This document shows, piece after piece, positions 12,014 to 24,511 of a stretch of 64,000 bases of DNA. Numbering within the stretch: position 1 is the stretch's first letter; every line of letters begins with the position of its first letter. The position numbers and the translations under genes were made by a program. The stretch is from Dryococelus australis. Its lineage: Eukaryota; Arthropoda; Insecta; Phasmatodea; Phasmatidae. The DNA is taken from positions 56,327,251-56,391,250 of the forward strand of contig CM056994.1 in the NCBI GenBank assembly GCA_029891345.1, written 5' to 3'. The notes below the pieces were generated by a model that was not told where the DNA came from, did no database searches, and saw only the letters and a program-made list of their open reading frames with translations.

Positions 12014-12369
12014 ATATATTCAATCAATAGTGAATTGAAGGTCAGGGATTTTATAGCATGACATGATGAAATACTTCCTTCCAAAATTGAAATGCGCAAA
12101 AGAAAAATAATTTATTTAAATTATGTTTTTTTTTGTGTTGTATCCTTTTCCCCTCTCAGAACTTAAAAGTGGTTCTATGAGCACTCGACTACCAAGGGTA
12201 CAGATCTACATACAGAATATCAATGAATACTTTAAATATATACATGTATACTGCATACACAACATCAATACAGTTGTCAAGTTCAAATGTATGTAGACAG
12301 TTGGGTGGGTGGGGACAAATGACAAAGCAATGGATTGAAACAAGGATTGGTTGAGGTATTGTGATTGAT

Positions 12370-12965
12370 CGAAGGAGTGGTAAGTATTAGTAAGGATCGC
12401 GGAGGATTATGGAGGAGCATTGGTGAGGACTGGTGAGGAGGATTACTGAGGATTGCTGAGGATAGGTAGGGATTGCAGAGGATTGCAGTTGAGGATTACT
12501 GAGGATTATTACTGATATTGCTGAGGATTGGTGAGGACTAATGAGGACAATTTCTGAGGATTGTTTATGATTGCTGAGGGTTGTCAAGATTGCTGAGTAT
12601 TGGTGAAAACTGTGGATGATTGCAAAGGAGGATTGGTGAGGATTTCTGAAGATTGTCAAGGAGTATTGCTGAGGATCGGTGAGGATTGCCGAGGAGTAAT
12701 ACTGAGGATTGTTGAAGATAATTACTGAAGATTGCTGAGGATTGTAGAGGAGTGTTATGGAGGATTACGAAGGATTACAGATGATGATTGGTGAGAACTG
12801 GCGAGGATTGCCGAGGAGAATTGCAGTGGATTTTGGAGGAGAATTGCTGAAGATTGGTGAAGATTACATGGGATTGCAGAGGAAGATTGTTGATGATTGG
12901 TGAGGATTGGTGAAGATTGTGGAAGAGGATTAGTTAGGATTGCGGAGGTTAGTAAAGGATTGGGA
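12370..12965 (+). repeat. GAGGATTG minisatellite, left arm of A
   Basis: Irregular tandem 9-12 bp units of the type GAGGATTGCTGAGGATTGGT. The complementary array is at 14045-14720 in the right arm. Open frames across it (serine/glutamine-rich on the minus strand) are artefacts of the repeat. Confidence 0.9.
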
Positions 12966-14044
12966 TTAATCAAACTATTGATGCCTGAGAAGAGCACGAA
13001 AGATAAGACTGTCGCCCGAGCTGCTCTCTTACATTCCAAGTCTGAAAGATGAAGCACTGTTCTAATTTAAATCATAACCAAGTATGTCTATAAAGTTATT
13101 GGTAGATGCTGATCCATACCATTATTATAACATACCTGTGGAGATGGCCTCTTCTAATATGATGGGCTTCGATTGGTTACATAAACATAAATTTAAACAT
13201 TTTGAGTAACTTGTTTACACCTACATAACTCTCGAGGCAGTGAATAATGTGCTGATACCGACATCCTGTAATAATTAGACTTCAAGAGAGGATACTGGAT
13301 ATATTGTAACTGAATGAGTGACTTTTACATGGTTCCAAAATACTCACTCTATAATTTTGGTACAAATGGATAGAGAAACATTTTTAATAAGATAATAAAT
13401 GCAGACTTTCGATTTTACGAACCGTATACCTATAAAACCAATATAGCCACTGACTCCCAGAAGCAGATGTATAAGCTTGAAGGATTAATGAATGTAACTG
13501 CTGAGCACCTTCAGGTACATTAGACTTACCCTTAAAGCATATACATCTGTTTCAGAGATTTGGTGGCCATATTGATTTTAGAATCATAGGGTATGTCAAA
13601 TATAAAAACTGTATTTATTATCTAATTTAAAAATTCTTTTTTTTTCCATTTAATTAATACCAAAATTGTACAATGAGTGTTGCAGAACAATGCAAAAGTC
13701 TTTCATTTAGTAACTATGTCTCCGGTCTTCTCTCTTGAAGTCTAATTATTACACGATATCGGAATCTGCACAATATTCATTGCCTCGACTGTTTTGTAAG
13801 AATAAATAAGTCACTCACATTTTTTAAATGAGTGTATATGTGATCAATCCAAGCTCATCATACAAGCAGTGACCATCTCGACTAGCAAGTTATAATCATG
13901 ATATGGAACAGCATCTACTGACACTTTTATAGGCATACTTGGTTATGATTTAAATAAGAATAGTGCTAGGTCCTTGAGACTTGGAATGTACGAGGACAGC
14001 TCGGGTGATAGTCTTATCTTTCGTGCTCTTGGCAGGCATCAATA

Positions 14045-14720
14045 CCTTGATCAAAACTTCGCAGTCCTTCAAAGTCTTCACCAATCCTTAGCAATCCTCC
14101 TCCACAATCTTCCTCAAATATCCTCTACAATCTTTTGCCAACCTCCTCCATAATCCTCACCAATTCAAACCAATCATCAGCATTCCTCCTCTGCAATCCT
14201 CAGAAATAATAATAATCTGCAATCCTCACCAATCCTCAGCAATCCTCATATATTATCTTCCATGATCCTCAGCAATCCTCAACAATCCTCAGCAATTTTC
14301 CCCCACAATCCTCGCCAATCCTCAGCTATCCTCAGATATACTCAAAAATCCTCACTAATTCTCAGTATTTCTCCTCCGCAATCCTCCACAATCGTGACCA
14401 ATCACTAGCAATCTTCACCATTTCTCACAAGCTCAACAATACCCAATAACCCTCCTCAAAAGTCATCGCCAATCCTCAACCCAACTCAAGTCGCATGGTC
14501 ATCAGTATTTAGAGGCGATGGCCGTTTATTTGTAATCGTCCTCACCAATCCTAAGTAATCCTCCTCAGTAACCCTTCTTCGCAATCCTCAGAAATGCTCG
14601 GCAATCTGCAGTAATTCGCCACACCAATCCTCACCAATCATCTGCATTCCTCTGCAATTGTCACCAATCCTCACCAATCCCCCAATAAATCTCAATCCCT
14701 CTATCGATCCTGCGATCAAT
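14045..14720 (-). repeat. CAATCCTC minisatellite, right arm of A
   Basis: Irregular CAATCCTCAGCAATCCTCAC-type units, the reverse complement of the array at 12370-12965. A short direct duplication is also visible: AAGTCGCATGGTCATCAGTATTTAGAGGCGATGGCC-type sequence near 14485-14530 recurs near 15370-15415. A stretch of the DUF8207-like relic has therefore been copied into the minisatellite. Confidence 0.85.
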
Positions 14721-15059
14721 CCATCGGTTTTGTTGTCTGTCCCCACCCATTCGTATAGAAATGACTTTCATTCTTCTACTATCTACACAATTTATACTTG
14801 ACGACTACATTCATAATGTGTAAGTAGTGTAGTATCAATGCATTTATATATTTAAAATCTTCATTGATATTCTGTGTGTAGTTGTGTACTTTAGTAACCG
14901 AGTGCTAACAGAAAAACTTTAGAGTTTTGAGGGAAAAAGGATATAATATACGAAATAAATAAAAATGTTTTTTAAAATTATTATAATTTTGCAACATTAA
15001 GATTTCAGAAGAAAGCAGTTCGCCACATCATGCGATGTAATCTCTGGCCTTCAGTACTC

Positions 15060-15600
15060 AAATGAACGAAAGTATCTAGTTTATATGCGAGAAATCTCCA
15101 TCTTTTTTTCAAAGTGATCACTTTCCTGAGACTATCATCAAATTCATTCAGGTCTTTCGGGAAGTATCTATCCTATGTTCTCAGTGTCTTCTGCCTTCTT
15201 TATGCGGTTCGTTGCATCACATATGTTTGAGGGGTGTGTCTTAAAGTATCGAGAATATCGCCTTCGTCTTCAGTATCAACACTGTCTTCATGATCAGTTT
15301 CGTCAATGATGTCTTCATGATTATCTTCACCTCCTGTTTTTATTCTATATTCAGTTTACTTACCATTGAAGCAGAAGTCGCATGGTCATCAGTATTTAGA
15401 GGCGATGGCCGTTTATTTTTAAGTTCATCGATTTGACCCGAAAGTCTTGCAGGTGTATATTTCGCGCGAACCGACTCTACTGCATGATGCAGTTCACTCA
15501 TTCCGTCTTAAGCATTAACTGTCTCATCATAGTCGCCTATGGAATCAGTATACATTGATGCATCAGGAGCTATTGATGGCAACACTTGCTAGCTCCTAAT
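15060..15600 (-). pseudogene. DUF8207-like gene relic, right arm of element A (no Gypsy insert)
   Basis: This is the reverse complement of the two halves of the left-arm relic, in one piece. The minus strand shows SVRAKYTPARLSGQIDELKN near 15440-15490, then an acidic stretch, then KEGRRH and the degraded C-terminal segment near 15120-15200. The junction corresponding to the left-arm Gypsy fragment is near 15211-15239, where about 14 extra bases (near 15216-15229) stand in its place. Stops and frameshifts are present. Confidence 0.65.
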
Positions 15601-17739
15601 AGACGAATCCTTGCGGATCGTGATGTGATTCTTCAATGTATCGCCTTGCATAAATTGCATATGGCTATTGTCTCAATGTTTCCTCGTGTGAAAATTACTC
15701 TTCTTACAGGTGGTTCTGTAATGGCGGCGATAATTTTGACCGGATATGAAAACTCTATCGCGATGAGGCAGGTTGCGGCTCAATGATCGTCGAGGATAAA
15801 GGCAGGCCTTCGTGTTCGCAATTCATCTTCACAGATAATACTACCAAATCGATGTTAACTTCTCAGTGTCTGAGTATCAACTAATATATCAGTGTGCATC
15901 ACAGCTCTATATATACATTCTCCCACCACCTGGAAAAACCGTCATATTTTATTCAAAGTCCACAAAAAATGTTACTTTTTACGATTTCAAGCTTCCAACT
16001 CAGGTCCCTACGCCTTGCCTAACAGTTACAGAGTGAGTAAAAATTTGTATCAGTTGCGCATGAATACCAAAGAGTGAGAAATTAATGTAAGAACTTCGCC
16101 AAAAGTCTTCCAAAATCTATGGTCATTAATCGACTTGCGAACCTCTTATCTTACTCTTATCCCTGTATCCTGTGCATAAAACTTAGATTTCGCCTGTAAC
16201 AGTCACAAAATCTGGGAAAAATTTCAAAAAATTTCCCAAGTCCGAAAGAGAATTAATATTTGTGTATAGTTTCGAGTCTCGAACTCAGATCTCTACACCA
16301 TTCTCACCTTTAAAGGTTGCTTATATATATATATATATATATGTGGTGCGTATAAGCATGTAAACAAACAGAAAATCACGTACAAAGTTCGTTAAGAATG
16401 CTTCGAATCTTGGGTTAGTATAAGAACTGTGGACCATTAATCTCACTATAACATCTTTATTTTTTTTTGCCAAAATCTCGACTTACTGCCTTTACTATGT
16501 TTCATGTACCATGTATTTCCATGTGATTTATTCCAACATTTTTCACTAAAGTGTCACTTGGGTGGTTCTTGTACACAGACTAGTAGAATCATTATGGGGA
16601 GTCTGGTGCAATGGCGCGGTGTTGCGACTAAAGTGTGTGCGACCCATTTTGGAAGTTTGATATATACGAGCTGCTTTTAATTTGACTTTGATCCTCTTGG
16701 GAGATCTTCTGTACTGAAGACTTTCAAAAATCAGGAATTTTTTTTAGAATTAATTAAAGTAATTCAGATTATATAAATGTTTCTAGTGTTTATCGGTTAA
16801 GTTAGGAAGGAATCGGGATGGGGTTCCTCTTATGGCTGATAAGCAGATGATGGAATGCAGACGACGAAATGAATGAAGGAGTGTTGTTGATGGCAGGGCT
16901 TGGAGATGATTATTGGGGTGGTGTTGGTGAGTGTTGTGAGGAGGAGAATATAAAGACAATGTGATTGATTGCCAAAGTCAGTCGCATGCTGTTCGTCGTA
17001 CCTGGAGCATATTTGCTCCACCCACCATCATTCCCCAGACATCCGGCATGTAAGTCTTTAAATGTTTTTTTTTTCACGAATGCTTTCTAATTTTGATTTT
17101 TCTATTTTTTTTATAAATGTTTAAAAGAATTTTAAATATTTTAATATTCTTTTTATTCTTTTGGGATTCACGATTATTTTCGGTGTAAGATTATTCAAGG
17201 TCATGGGCACGGGGTCAAAGTCATGGACATGATGTCAAGGACAAGTTCACTCACATCCAATATGATGGTCGGGTGACATCACCTGGCAGCTGGTAGGTTC
17301 TGGCTTCTGGACACTCGTCCCCTTATGTTCAAAAATTCTACATTTAAATTTTATTTAATTTTTAAATTTTGGTTTTGTGAAATTTTTATTTTATTTTTAA
17401 AATAATTTTTTTTTTTTTTTTTAGATATTTGGAACTTTGCGAATTTTTTAGGTTCAATGTAATTCAAGGTTATGGACACGGATTCAAGTTCATTGGTGTA
17501 AGGTCATTGTGAAGGTTACTCGGATCCAATATGGTGGTCGGGTGACGTCACATGTCGGTCGGCTCCCAGCTCCTACTCCCCTATACCCGTATGCCCGAAT
17601 CTGCCAAACATGTCTACTGATATTTTAATTGTATCTATTGATAATTTGACAAAATAAAACAAACATTTTATTGACATTGTTGGACGCATCAGATATGCAT
17701 CTGCAGGACCTGTTTTTAGGACATTTTATGACTACATGC

Positions 17740-18000
17740 GATGAAAAATTAAAGGGTTTATGCCATATCTCAACAGGTCAACTTATTTCCTCCCAATTCT
17801 TAATACAAACAGTGCTACTGTAGGCCATGTTAACTTACATTATTTAAGTGATTCACACGCTTGTTTTCAAAATGATGCCCCAGTAGATACTTGAAATTGC
17901 TAAACCCAGCCTACCAAAACTTTAAACTGGTTACTACCGAATCTGAAGATTTGGATCCTACCTTTGTAAAGTAATTGGTTTGCACGCCAACGTACGGTAC
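17740..18000. repeat. Family F fragment ending in a tRNA-like head
   Basis: It contains TATGCCATATCTCAACAGG, the TAGGCCATGTTAACTTACAT phrase and ACGCTTGTTTTCAAAATGATG, as in the F array at 18430-20370. It ends GATCCTACCTTTGTAAAGTAATTGGTTTGCACGCC, a tRNA-like A-box region that also follows the F arrays at 20375 and 50475. The B-box half is missing here. Confidence 0.55.
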
Positions 18001-18429
18001 ATTCCAAGTCTCAAGCACCTGATTTTAACAGTTTGTAAATTATAATAAACTATGCCTGTAAAAGATCCTAAAGTTTAACGTGCCTGTCATAAGTTCTCTC
18101 AGACAGAAATTATATCTACGTGCTGGATTCAAAAGGTCTGGTCCTAAATTCTGCAAATTGGATTCAAATACGACTCACAAAAACCATTGGTGGTGATGTT
18201 TTGCACCTACTAATGTTACAACGCGACTTAAGGAAGTGTGGTCTCTACACTGTGTTGAGACTTGTTGCTGCACAAATTTTCCATCGTTACTTTACTCTAA
18301 ATTACATACCTATGACTAAATAATATCTAATATCGCGTTGGACAAAGTCACATAATTGCATATTCTGACGTCTTGTTCGAATTCGTCTAAAATAATACGA
18401 GTTCTATGATGTCTCTCTTGCTATATTTT

Positions 18430-20370
18430 AGTATTTTTAACCAACTTTTAGAAGGAAAGATAGCCTCGTGCAATCACCTGAGCGTCTGTCTGAAATGTAT
18501 GTCGCCCCATAATAACTTTTAATAAACCCGACAACCGAATTTCAACATATAACGTCCACATAGAGCATTTATAATGTCATCTGACTTTCATAGTTTTCGA
18601 TCACACTGTGCACATGTTTTTAAAGAAGGTGGAAATTTTATAATTTAAGGCACTATGTTATATCTTGGGAACTATTTAACATATTTCAACCAAATTTAGC
18701 ATGTTAACAATGCGTGATTTAAACATTGAATTTAGAAAGCTATAATGCATTAAACCAATTCGGTAGTTAGTGCAAAATGAAAAAAAATGAAGGTTTTATG
18801 TTATATCTACGGAAACATTTAACCAATTTAAAGCAAATTTGGTGCGTTTACAATGCATGAGTAAGCATTAAATTTGGAAACAAGTAATGTTATTTGTCCG
18901 CCATTTTGGAAGATAGTGCAAACAGAAAAAATAAGGCTTTTACATTATATCTCGGGAAATATTTAACCAAGTTATACCATATTTGGTACATCGACAGTGC
19001 ATGACGTAAGCATTAAATCGAGAAAGTGATCATATTGTTCATCCGCCATTTTATGAGATTGTGCAACGTGAAAAATGTTTATATATCATAGTAAGAACTC
19101 TACCAATTCCTGCGAATTTGGCATGTAGGAAATACTTTTTTAGACCATGTTTGTATGTGCAATTTAAATGAATAAGGCACTTATTTTTAAAATGGCGGTA
19201 AAATTATTGTTTTAGGTTTATTTGCAATATATATCACACTATTTGATCAATTTCGACCAAACTTGTTGTGCAGAAGCTTATCATGTGCAGAAGCTTATCA
19301 AAGCACATAGACTCTTTGTCTGCCATTTCGGAAGTTAGCACCTCATGGAAAATTAAGCTCTTGCGACATCTCTCTAGAAACAATTAACTCTTACCAAAAA
19401 AATTCAAGCGACTAGCTCTACTAATGCAGTACATCTAATTTTATAGGACATAGGCAGGAAGTGACACATTTTAAAACTAACAGTTATGTGAATGGTTTAA
19501 GGTTTGTATGCCACGTGAGCCAAACACTTTCAACTGGCTTTAATATGTAGTAGCATTTGTGACATAGAATGAACCAATATATAACCATTTGGTTTTCTAG
19601 TAATGGAGATGGCACCGCGTTAGAAAATTGAGCTTTTATGTCATAAGTACGGGGCCAATCAACAGATTTCCATCGAACTTTGCACTCAAGAGATGCTACA
19701 GTAGGCCATGTTTTAAGCGTGCCTGACTTTATTTACAGCGGAGCTGCTATATAGAAAATATACATAAGTTTGTCATATCTATTAAACAATTTAACCAAGT
19801 TCAATTATACTTTGCATGCTGAGAGTATCCATTATAAGCTTCAAATATGGCTATAGATATCGTCTTTTCCCGCCTTTCTGTAAGATACTGCCAGGTGATT
19901 TATGCAATACCTCGGAAACCAATCATCTACGTCCCAACAAATTTTTCACACAGGACACAGTAGGACATATTAACTTACATGATTTAAGTGGGTCAAACAT
20001 TTTTTATTCAAAATGGTGCAATATAAATTATTAAGAAAAGTTTACAATGTGTATTAAAAATTTTAATAAATCTAATAGAAACCTTCTATGCTGGGAGTAT
20101 GTGTTAGAAGTATCAGCCATACACAGAGCCTGTTTTTGGGAATTTTTTTGTAAAATTGTGATAAATGGGAAACTAAATCTTTAAAGCCATATCTAGGGAA
20201 CCATACAACCTGTTTCCACCAAATTCCGCACACAAGTCGTGCTACGGTAAGCTACATAAACATACATGATTTAAGTGACACTCGCACTTATTTTCAGAAC
20301 GGCGTCTCTGTAAATATTTGAAGTTGGTAAACCCAGTCTACCAAAACGTTTGACTGATTACTATATAAAG
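18430..20370. repeat. Family F tandem repeats, array 1 (diverged, about 200-290 bp units)
   Basis: It starts with a head GAAGGAAAGATAGCCTCGTG and GTCTGTCTGAAATGTATG. The recurring blocks are TTATATCTCGGGAAATATTTAACC, CAAATTTGGT-CA, TTTTCAAAATGG or CCGCCATTTT, and GTGCAA-GTGAAAAA. The same blocks build arrays 2 (34755-35815) and 3 (48060-50470). Copies here are more diverged than in array 3. There is no coding capacity. Confidence 0.75.
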
Positions 20371-20374
20371 TGAT

Positions 20375-20470
20375 TCTCTAAATCCTACCTCCGTAATGTA
20401 ATTTCCACGTCAACTTAACGACACTAAGCGTTCTGGTTCGAGTCCCGGGTAAAGCACGTGCGTATTAATT
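20375..20470 (+). mobile_element. tRNA-like SINE head (family 3) at the end of an F array
   Basis: TCCTACCTCCGTAATGTAAT, an A-box-like region, is followed by CTGGTTCGAGTCCCGGGTAA, a strong B box. The A box is decayed. The same head follows F array 3 at 50475, where it is split by element C. Confidence 0.55.
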
Positions 20471-20510
20471 GCATCACAAGTATTGCATTAATTTCTGGTT
20501 CGCTTGCTAT

Positions 20511-20560
20511 TGACATCGTTGTCAACGAGACGTCAATGTGGGCATTGACAACGATGTCTT
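20511..20560. repeat. Short inverted repeat
   Basis: TGACATCGTTGTCAA and TTGACAACGATGTC flank a loop of about 20 bases. No coding context. Confidence 0.7.
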
Positions 20561-21014
20561 TTTAGAAGTTCATCAAAATTTTCTTCAATCCGCATAGACT
20601 AGAGGCATGCAGGTTCATTAATTTTAGCGATAACTTTTCGTTTAAGTGTTTAGAATGTTACGTTGAATAAATTAAAATAACCAAAATAACAGCGTTTTTG
20701 TTTAAAAACATGAAGTCATATTCGGAACAAGTCATGAGAATAATCGCGATCGTAAACATGCCCTGAGCCATAAATGTGTTGTAATTTCCAAAAGTTAAGT
20801 TTTGTTACTTAAATAAATTACTAAACCAAAAATATTTCCTTTTGGACCCGTGAAATTGCTAACATGGCACTTCCCACTCGTGTACGTGTGCGGAACTTTG
20901 TTACCCGACATTCTGTAGGTGCAGACTGTTAACGTAACACTTCCCAAGTGTGCAGATGTGTGGACTCAGGTTACCAGACAACGAGCAGGTGTGGTCTTCT
21001 TAAACTTCAAGGTA

Positions 21015-21960
21015 GCAGTATTTTTTCTTTCCGAAGGAAAGAAAGGCTTATGCATTCACCCGAATGTCTGTCTGGAATGTGTATGCCCCCCTCCCCCTAA
21101 TAACTTAAAAACACGACAGCCGAATTTCATCAAACTACGTCGTTGAATTTACGATAGAGACAAGTAAACAAATATTATTCACTCACTACAAAAATATGGA
21201 AAGTGCGTCTTTTTCAGACCACGTGCGTTGCAATAATTATATTAACGGTTTACAAATACATTTACAAAACACACAAACTTACTGTTTGTAAAATTCGCAA
21301 TTTCTTGAACACGAGGTTTGCCATGGCTTTGCAGTACACTTCGGCGGACACCAAAAAATGGACGGAAAAATCATGTTGTCGCTTTTGTCACTACAAACAA
21401 GTATGTCTGATGGATGCAGTACATAAAACTAGGAGCAATATCTTAATATTGCTCCTAGTTTTTAGTTAGCTTGCCTTGTTAGTTAGTTTGTTTGTGCGTT
21501 CGGGTGAAATATTGCAAGTTAATTTTGAACCACTTCTAGGTATTCAATCGAGCTGAAACTTGGTATACATGTAGAAACCCGATGACAATACAATATTATG
21601 GTGGCAGCGACCTGGTGCTGCAACCAGGATCGTCTCCTCACGAAGGAACTCCTCAACGGTTAATATTGAGGCGAATTGAAAATCGCCACTATAATTAGGT
21701 GTTTTTTGCTACGATTTTTAAAACTCCAATTGTATGTATGTGATAGAGTGTGTTTAGTTCAAATATTGCAATTCGAGTTTAAACCATTTACCGTTATCCA
21801 ATCGAACTGAAATTATGCATACATGTGTAGTTCCGATGACATTACGATGTGAAGGTACCACTGAGCTGATCTGATGATGGAGCCAGAAGTTACAAGCTTT
21901 TATGTAACTTAAGGAGTATCCAACACACTAGGAGCCATGTAATATAAATAAAAATTGTAG
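21015..21960. repeat. Family F-type head and related degenerate repeats
   Basis: GAAGGAAAGAAAGGCTTATG, TGTCTGTCTGGAATGTGTATG and CCGAATTTCATCAAACT match the start of F arrays 1 and 2. At 21425-21461 there is a 17-bp perfect palindromic pair AAAACTAGGAGCAATAT / ATATTGCTCCTAGTTTT with a 3-base loop. Two diverged copies of a unit containing CAATCGAGCTGAAACT, TACATGT and CGATGACA lie near 21540-21600 and 21790-21850. Confidence 0.55.
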
Positions 21961-22019
21961 AAACTAAAAAACGCAAAATAACCGTAAAAAAATTTTAAAA
22001 CCACATTTTTATTTATAAA

Positions 22020-22900
22020 CTAGTGGACCCAGCCCGTGACCTTTTTTTTTTTTTTTTGTATTGTTACGGGGCTAGAACAATTTGGTCATCATACAAAGAC
22101 TGAAAAAAATATTGCATAGATGTAAGTAATAATGAAATTATGTGAAATTAACTCAACATTGAAGCGACTGCGGTTCCATTTAATATTTCTATATCCACTT
22201 GGCCACTGTGGCCCCACTTAACGCAGTTCTATCTACTGAGCCACTAAGGCCCCACTTGGAATCGCTCTACCCACTTATCCACTAAGGCCCCACTTGATAT
22301 AGTTCTATCCACTGAGCAACTGCGGCCTCACTTTGAATCTCTCTATCCACTGAGCCACTAAGGCCCCACTTGATAGAGTTCTATCCACCTAGCCACTGCG
22401 GCCCCACTTGGAATCGCTCTATCCACTGAGCCACTGCGGCCCCACTTCGAATCTATCTATCCAATGAGTTACTAAGGCCCCATTTGATATATATCTATCC
22501 ACTTGACCACTGCGGCCCCACTTGATATAGTTATATCCACTAAGCCACTGTGGCCCCAGTTAACATAGTTCTATCCACTAAGCCACTAAGGCCCCACTTG
22601 GAATTGCTCTATTCACTGAGCGACTGCGGCCCCACTTTGAATCTCTCTATCCACTGAGCCACTGCGGCCCCGCCTGGAATCTTTCTATCCAATGAGCAAC
22701 TAAAGCCTAATTTGATATATATATACACACACATATATAATATATATCTACCTACTTAGTCACTGTGGCCCCACTTGATGTAGTTCTATTCACTAAGCCA
22801 CTGCGGCCCCACTTAACATTGTTTATCCACTGAGCCATTAAGACCCCTCTTGGAATCACTCTATCCACTGAGCCACTGTGGCCCCACTTAACTAACTCAA
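22020..22900 (-). mobile_element. Helitron end (minus orientation) with 38-bp internal array
   Basis: Read on the minus strand, the element ends ...CACGGGCTGGGTCCACTAG followed by T. This is the same kind of CTAG-T terminus as the well-bounded Helitron at 28648-29634. The array at 22170-22890 has about 19 units of 38 bp (type CCACTGAGCCACTGCGGCCC). The same unit occurs in the other Helitron in the opposite orientation, matching its orientation. The phrase AACTCAACATTGAAGCGA stands at both array edges (near 22155 and 22895). I could not locate the 5-prime TC end. Confidence 0.65.
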
Positions 22901-24172
22901 CATTGAAGCGAGACATATAAAGTAAACAAAAATGATATTTTATTACCTCCATATCGCTATGCAATATTCTCTATGCATTAATACAAAACTTTTCATCGGG
23001 AAAAAGTAGTCAAAAATGAGTTTTTACTGTAAAAGACAATGATTGCGCAATCTGATCTTGCTGAAATTCAAACTTGACCTGTATTTTACCCTGAGAATTC
23101 GCTCTGTAAAATTTGAAGAACTTCTGTTGAGTTTCAAGGGACTTAGAGCCTGTATTACGACATATATTTACATATCAGGTTAAAAGTTAACTGCCAGCTC
23201 GTTCAAAATAGTGTATTACGACCTCTAGTTATTGTTAACTAGAACTGTTTTCAAGGGGTTAAACTATCTATCACTTCCAGTGCTAGACAAGCATTTGTAC
23301 CATTAGATAAGCTTCAAAATGGTGTCTCACACATCAGATGGTGGGGTTTTGTTTATATGCATGTTGGTTTTGGAGGTTATATATTATATATATTGAAGTT
23401 TTTTGCTATTTTGAATGTTATGTAGAATAGTTCTGCAAAATGCAAGTGAACTCGACGAATGTCGATAACGACACAGAATATTAGTTTTGGAAATTGTATT
23501 CTTTTTAGTTCTGGAAATTGTATTTTGTAATGACAAAAAATCGGAAATAAAATATTAACACTAGGTTATTTTGAGGAATCGGATTCCTTGAAATTTGTGA
23601 AATAAAATATTCCCCTCTTCCATTCTCAAAATATTAAAAAATATAATTAAGAAACACAGGCACGAACATCAATCTTGAATGTTAAGAAACTGAGTCTCAT
23701 GCATTGTGATAAATTGTATGGAGATTAAGATAGCTGCGAGAAGATTGATATCACCAGCGACAGTAATAATCATGAACAAATATGTTGTTTGTCCAGGTTT
23801 AGTTCATAGTTTCTATTTAATTCACTTTTCCTAAAGAAGCATTAACATATAACTTATATATATATATATATATATAAAATCCAAAACACATTTCACACTC
23901 ATTACTGACAATTGAACATAATCCATAATACCACAAATATAGTGGCTTTTATTGCCAACATACACAGAAACGAACTAAAACCTTGGATCACGCATCTAAA
24001 GGATAACTTAGCTAATGGAATGTTCATAATACAGGTTACAATCATATAGCTTATATATGGAATAATTATACCACATATTTATCTAGAGATCGTAATACAG
24101 CCCCTTAGAGCTATTAAAGACGGACAGGCAGACAGACAAACAGACAGAGATCGTTTACTTTTATCTAGGATG
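22901..24172. other. AT-rich intronic sequence, nothing recognised
   Basis: No coding signal. A short TA microsatellite lies near 23858, and a CAGACAGACAAACAGACAGA run near 24131 resembles heads of family F or Helitron repeats. Confidence 0.45.
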
Positions 24173-24511
24173 CACTAAAAAGAGCAAAATAATTATAGTA
24201 GTTACACAATTTGTAGAACCTGTAAGATGTCAAACAGCCGTAATAAACTTTATTACAAATTAATATGTTTGTATCAATTTATATTTATATATAAAAGCTT
24301 GGCGCAAATAGTCAAGAGTCTTACACAAGATATGGGCTTACTACACTTACGCAAGTGAGGTATACGTTCTATATTGCGCCAAGCTTTTAGATACTAAATA
24401 TAAATTGATACAAACATATTAATTTGCAGTAAAGTGGCTGTGGCTGTTCGACCACATCTTACACGTTCTACAAACTGTGTAACTGCTATTATTATTTTTC
24501 TCTTTTTAGTG
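24173..24511. mobile_element. Foldback MITE (long inverted repeat)
   Basis: The left arm starts CACTAAAAAGAG and includes GTTACACAATTTGTAGAACC and ATTAATATGTTTGTATCAAT, ending AAAAGCTTGGCGCAA. The right arm is its reverse complement: TTGCGCCAAGCTTTTAG, ATTGATACAAACATATTAAT, CTCTTTTTAGTG. The arms are about 130 bp each around a loop of about 75 bp. There is no coding capacity. Confidence 0.85.

Larger units (their letters stand above)
7868..17625. mobile_element. Foldback element A: giant nearly spacerless inverted repeat
   Basis: The left arm (about 7868-13490) and right arm (about 13500-17625) are reverse complements over their whole length, with divergence. Matched pairs include TTGGCCGATTCGGGCA near 7890 with TGCCCGAATCTGCCAAAC near 17590; GTTGTGATATCACCCAACCACC near 7945 with GGTGGTCGGGTGACGTCAC near 17535; the AGAGCACGAAAGATAAGACT core near 12990 with AGTCTTATCTTTCGTGCTCTTG near 14010; and AAGCAGATGTATAAGC near 13460 with GCATATACATCTGTTTC near 13540, at the centre. 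Each arm holds a GAGGATTG minisatellite and a DUF8207-like gene relic. The left arm is longer by about 2 kb because of a Gypsy fragment. The outer ends resemble those of element C. Confidence 0.85.

Noticed and set aside
12387-13057. Serine/glutamine-rich minus-strand frames as secreted proteins
   Set aside because: They are translations of the GAGGATTG minisatellite.
14045-14720. CAATCCTC arrays as telomeric repeats
   Set aside because: The unit is irregular and unlike the TTAGG insect telomere, and the array is internal to a palindrome.
22170-22890. 38-bp repeats as CRISPR or as a tRNA cluster
   Set aside because: There are no variable spacers, and only an A-box-like core is present without B box or tRNA fold.
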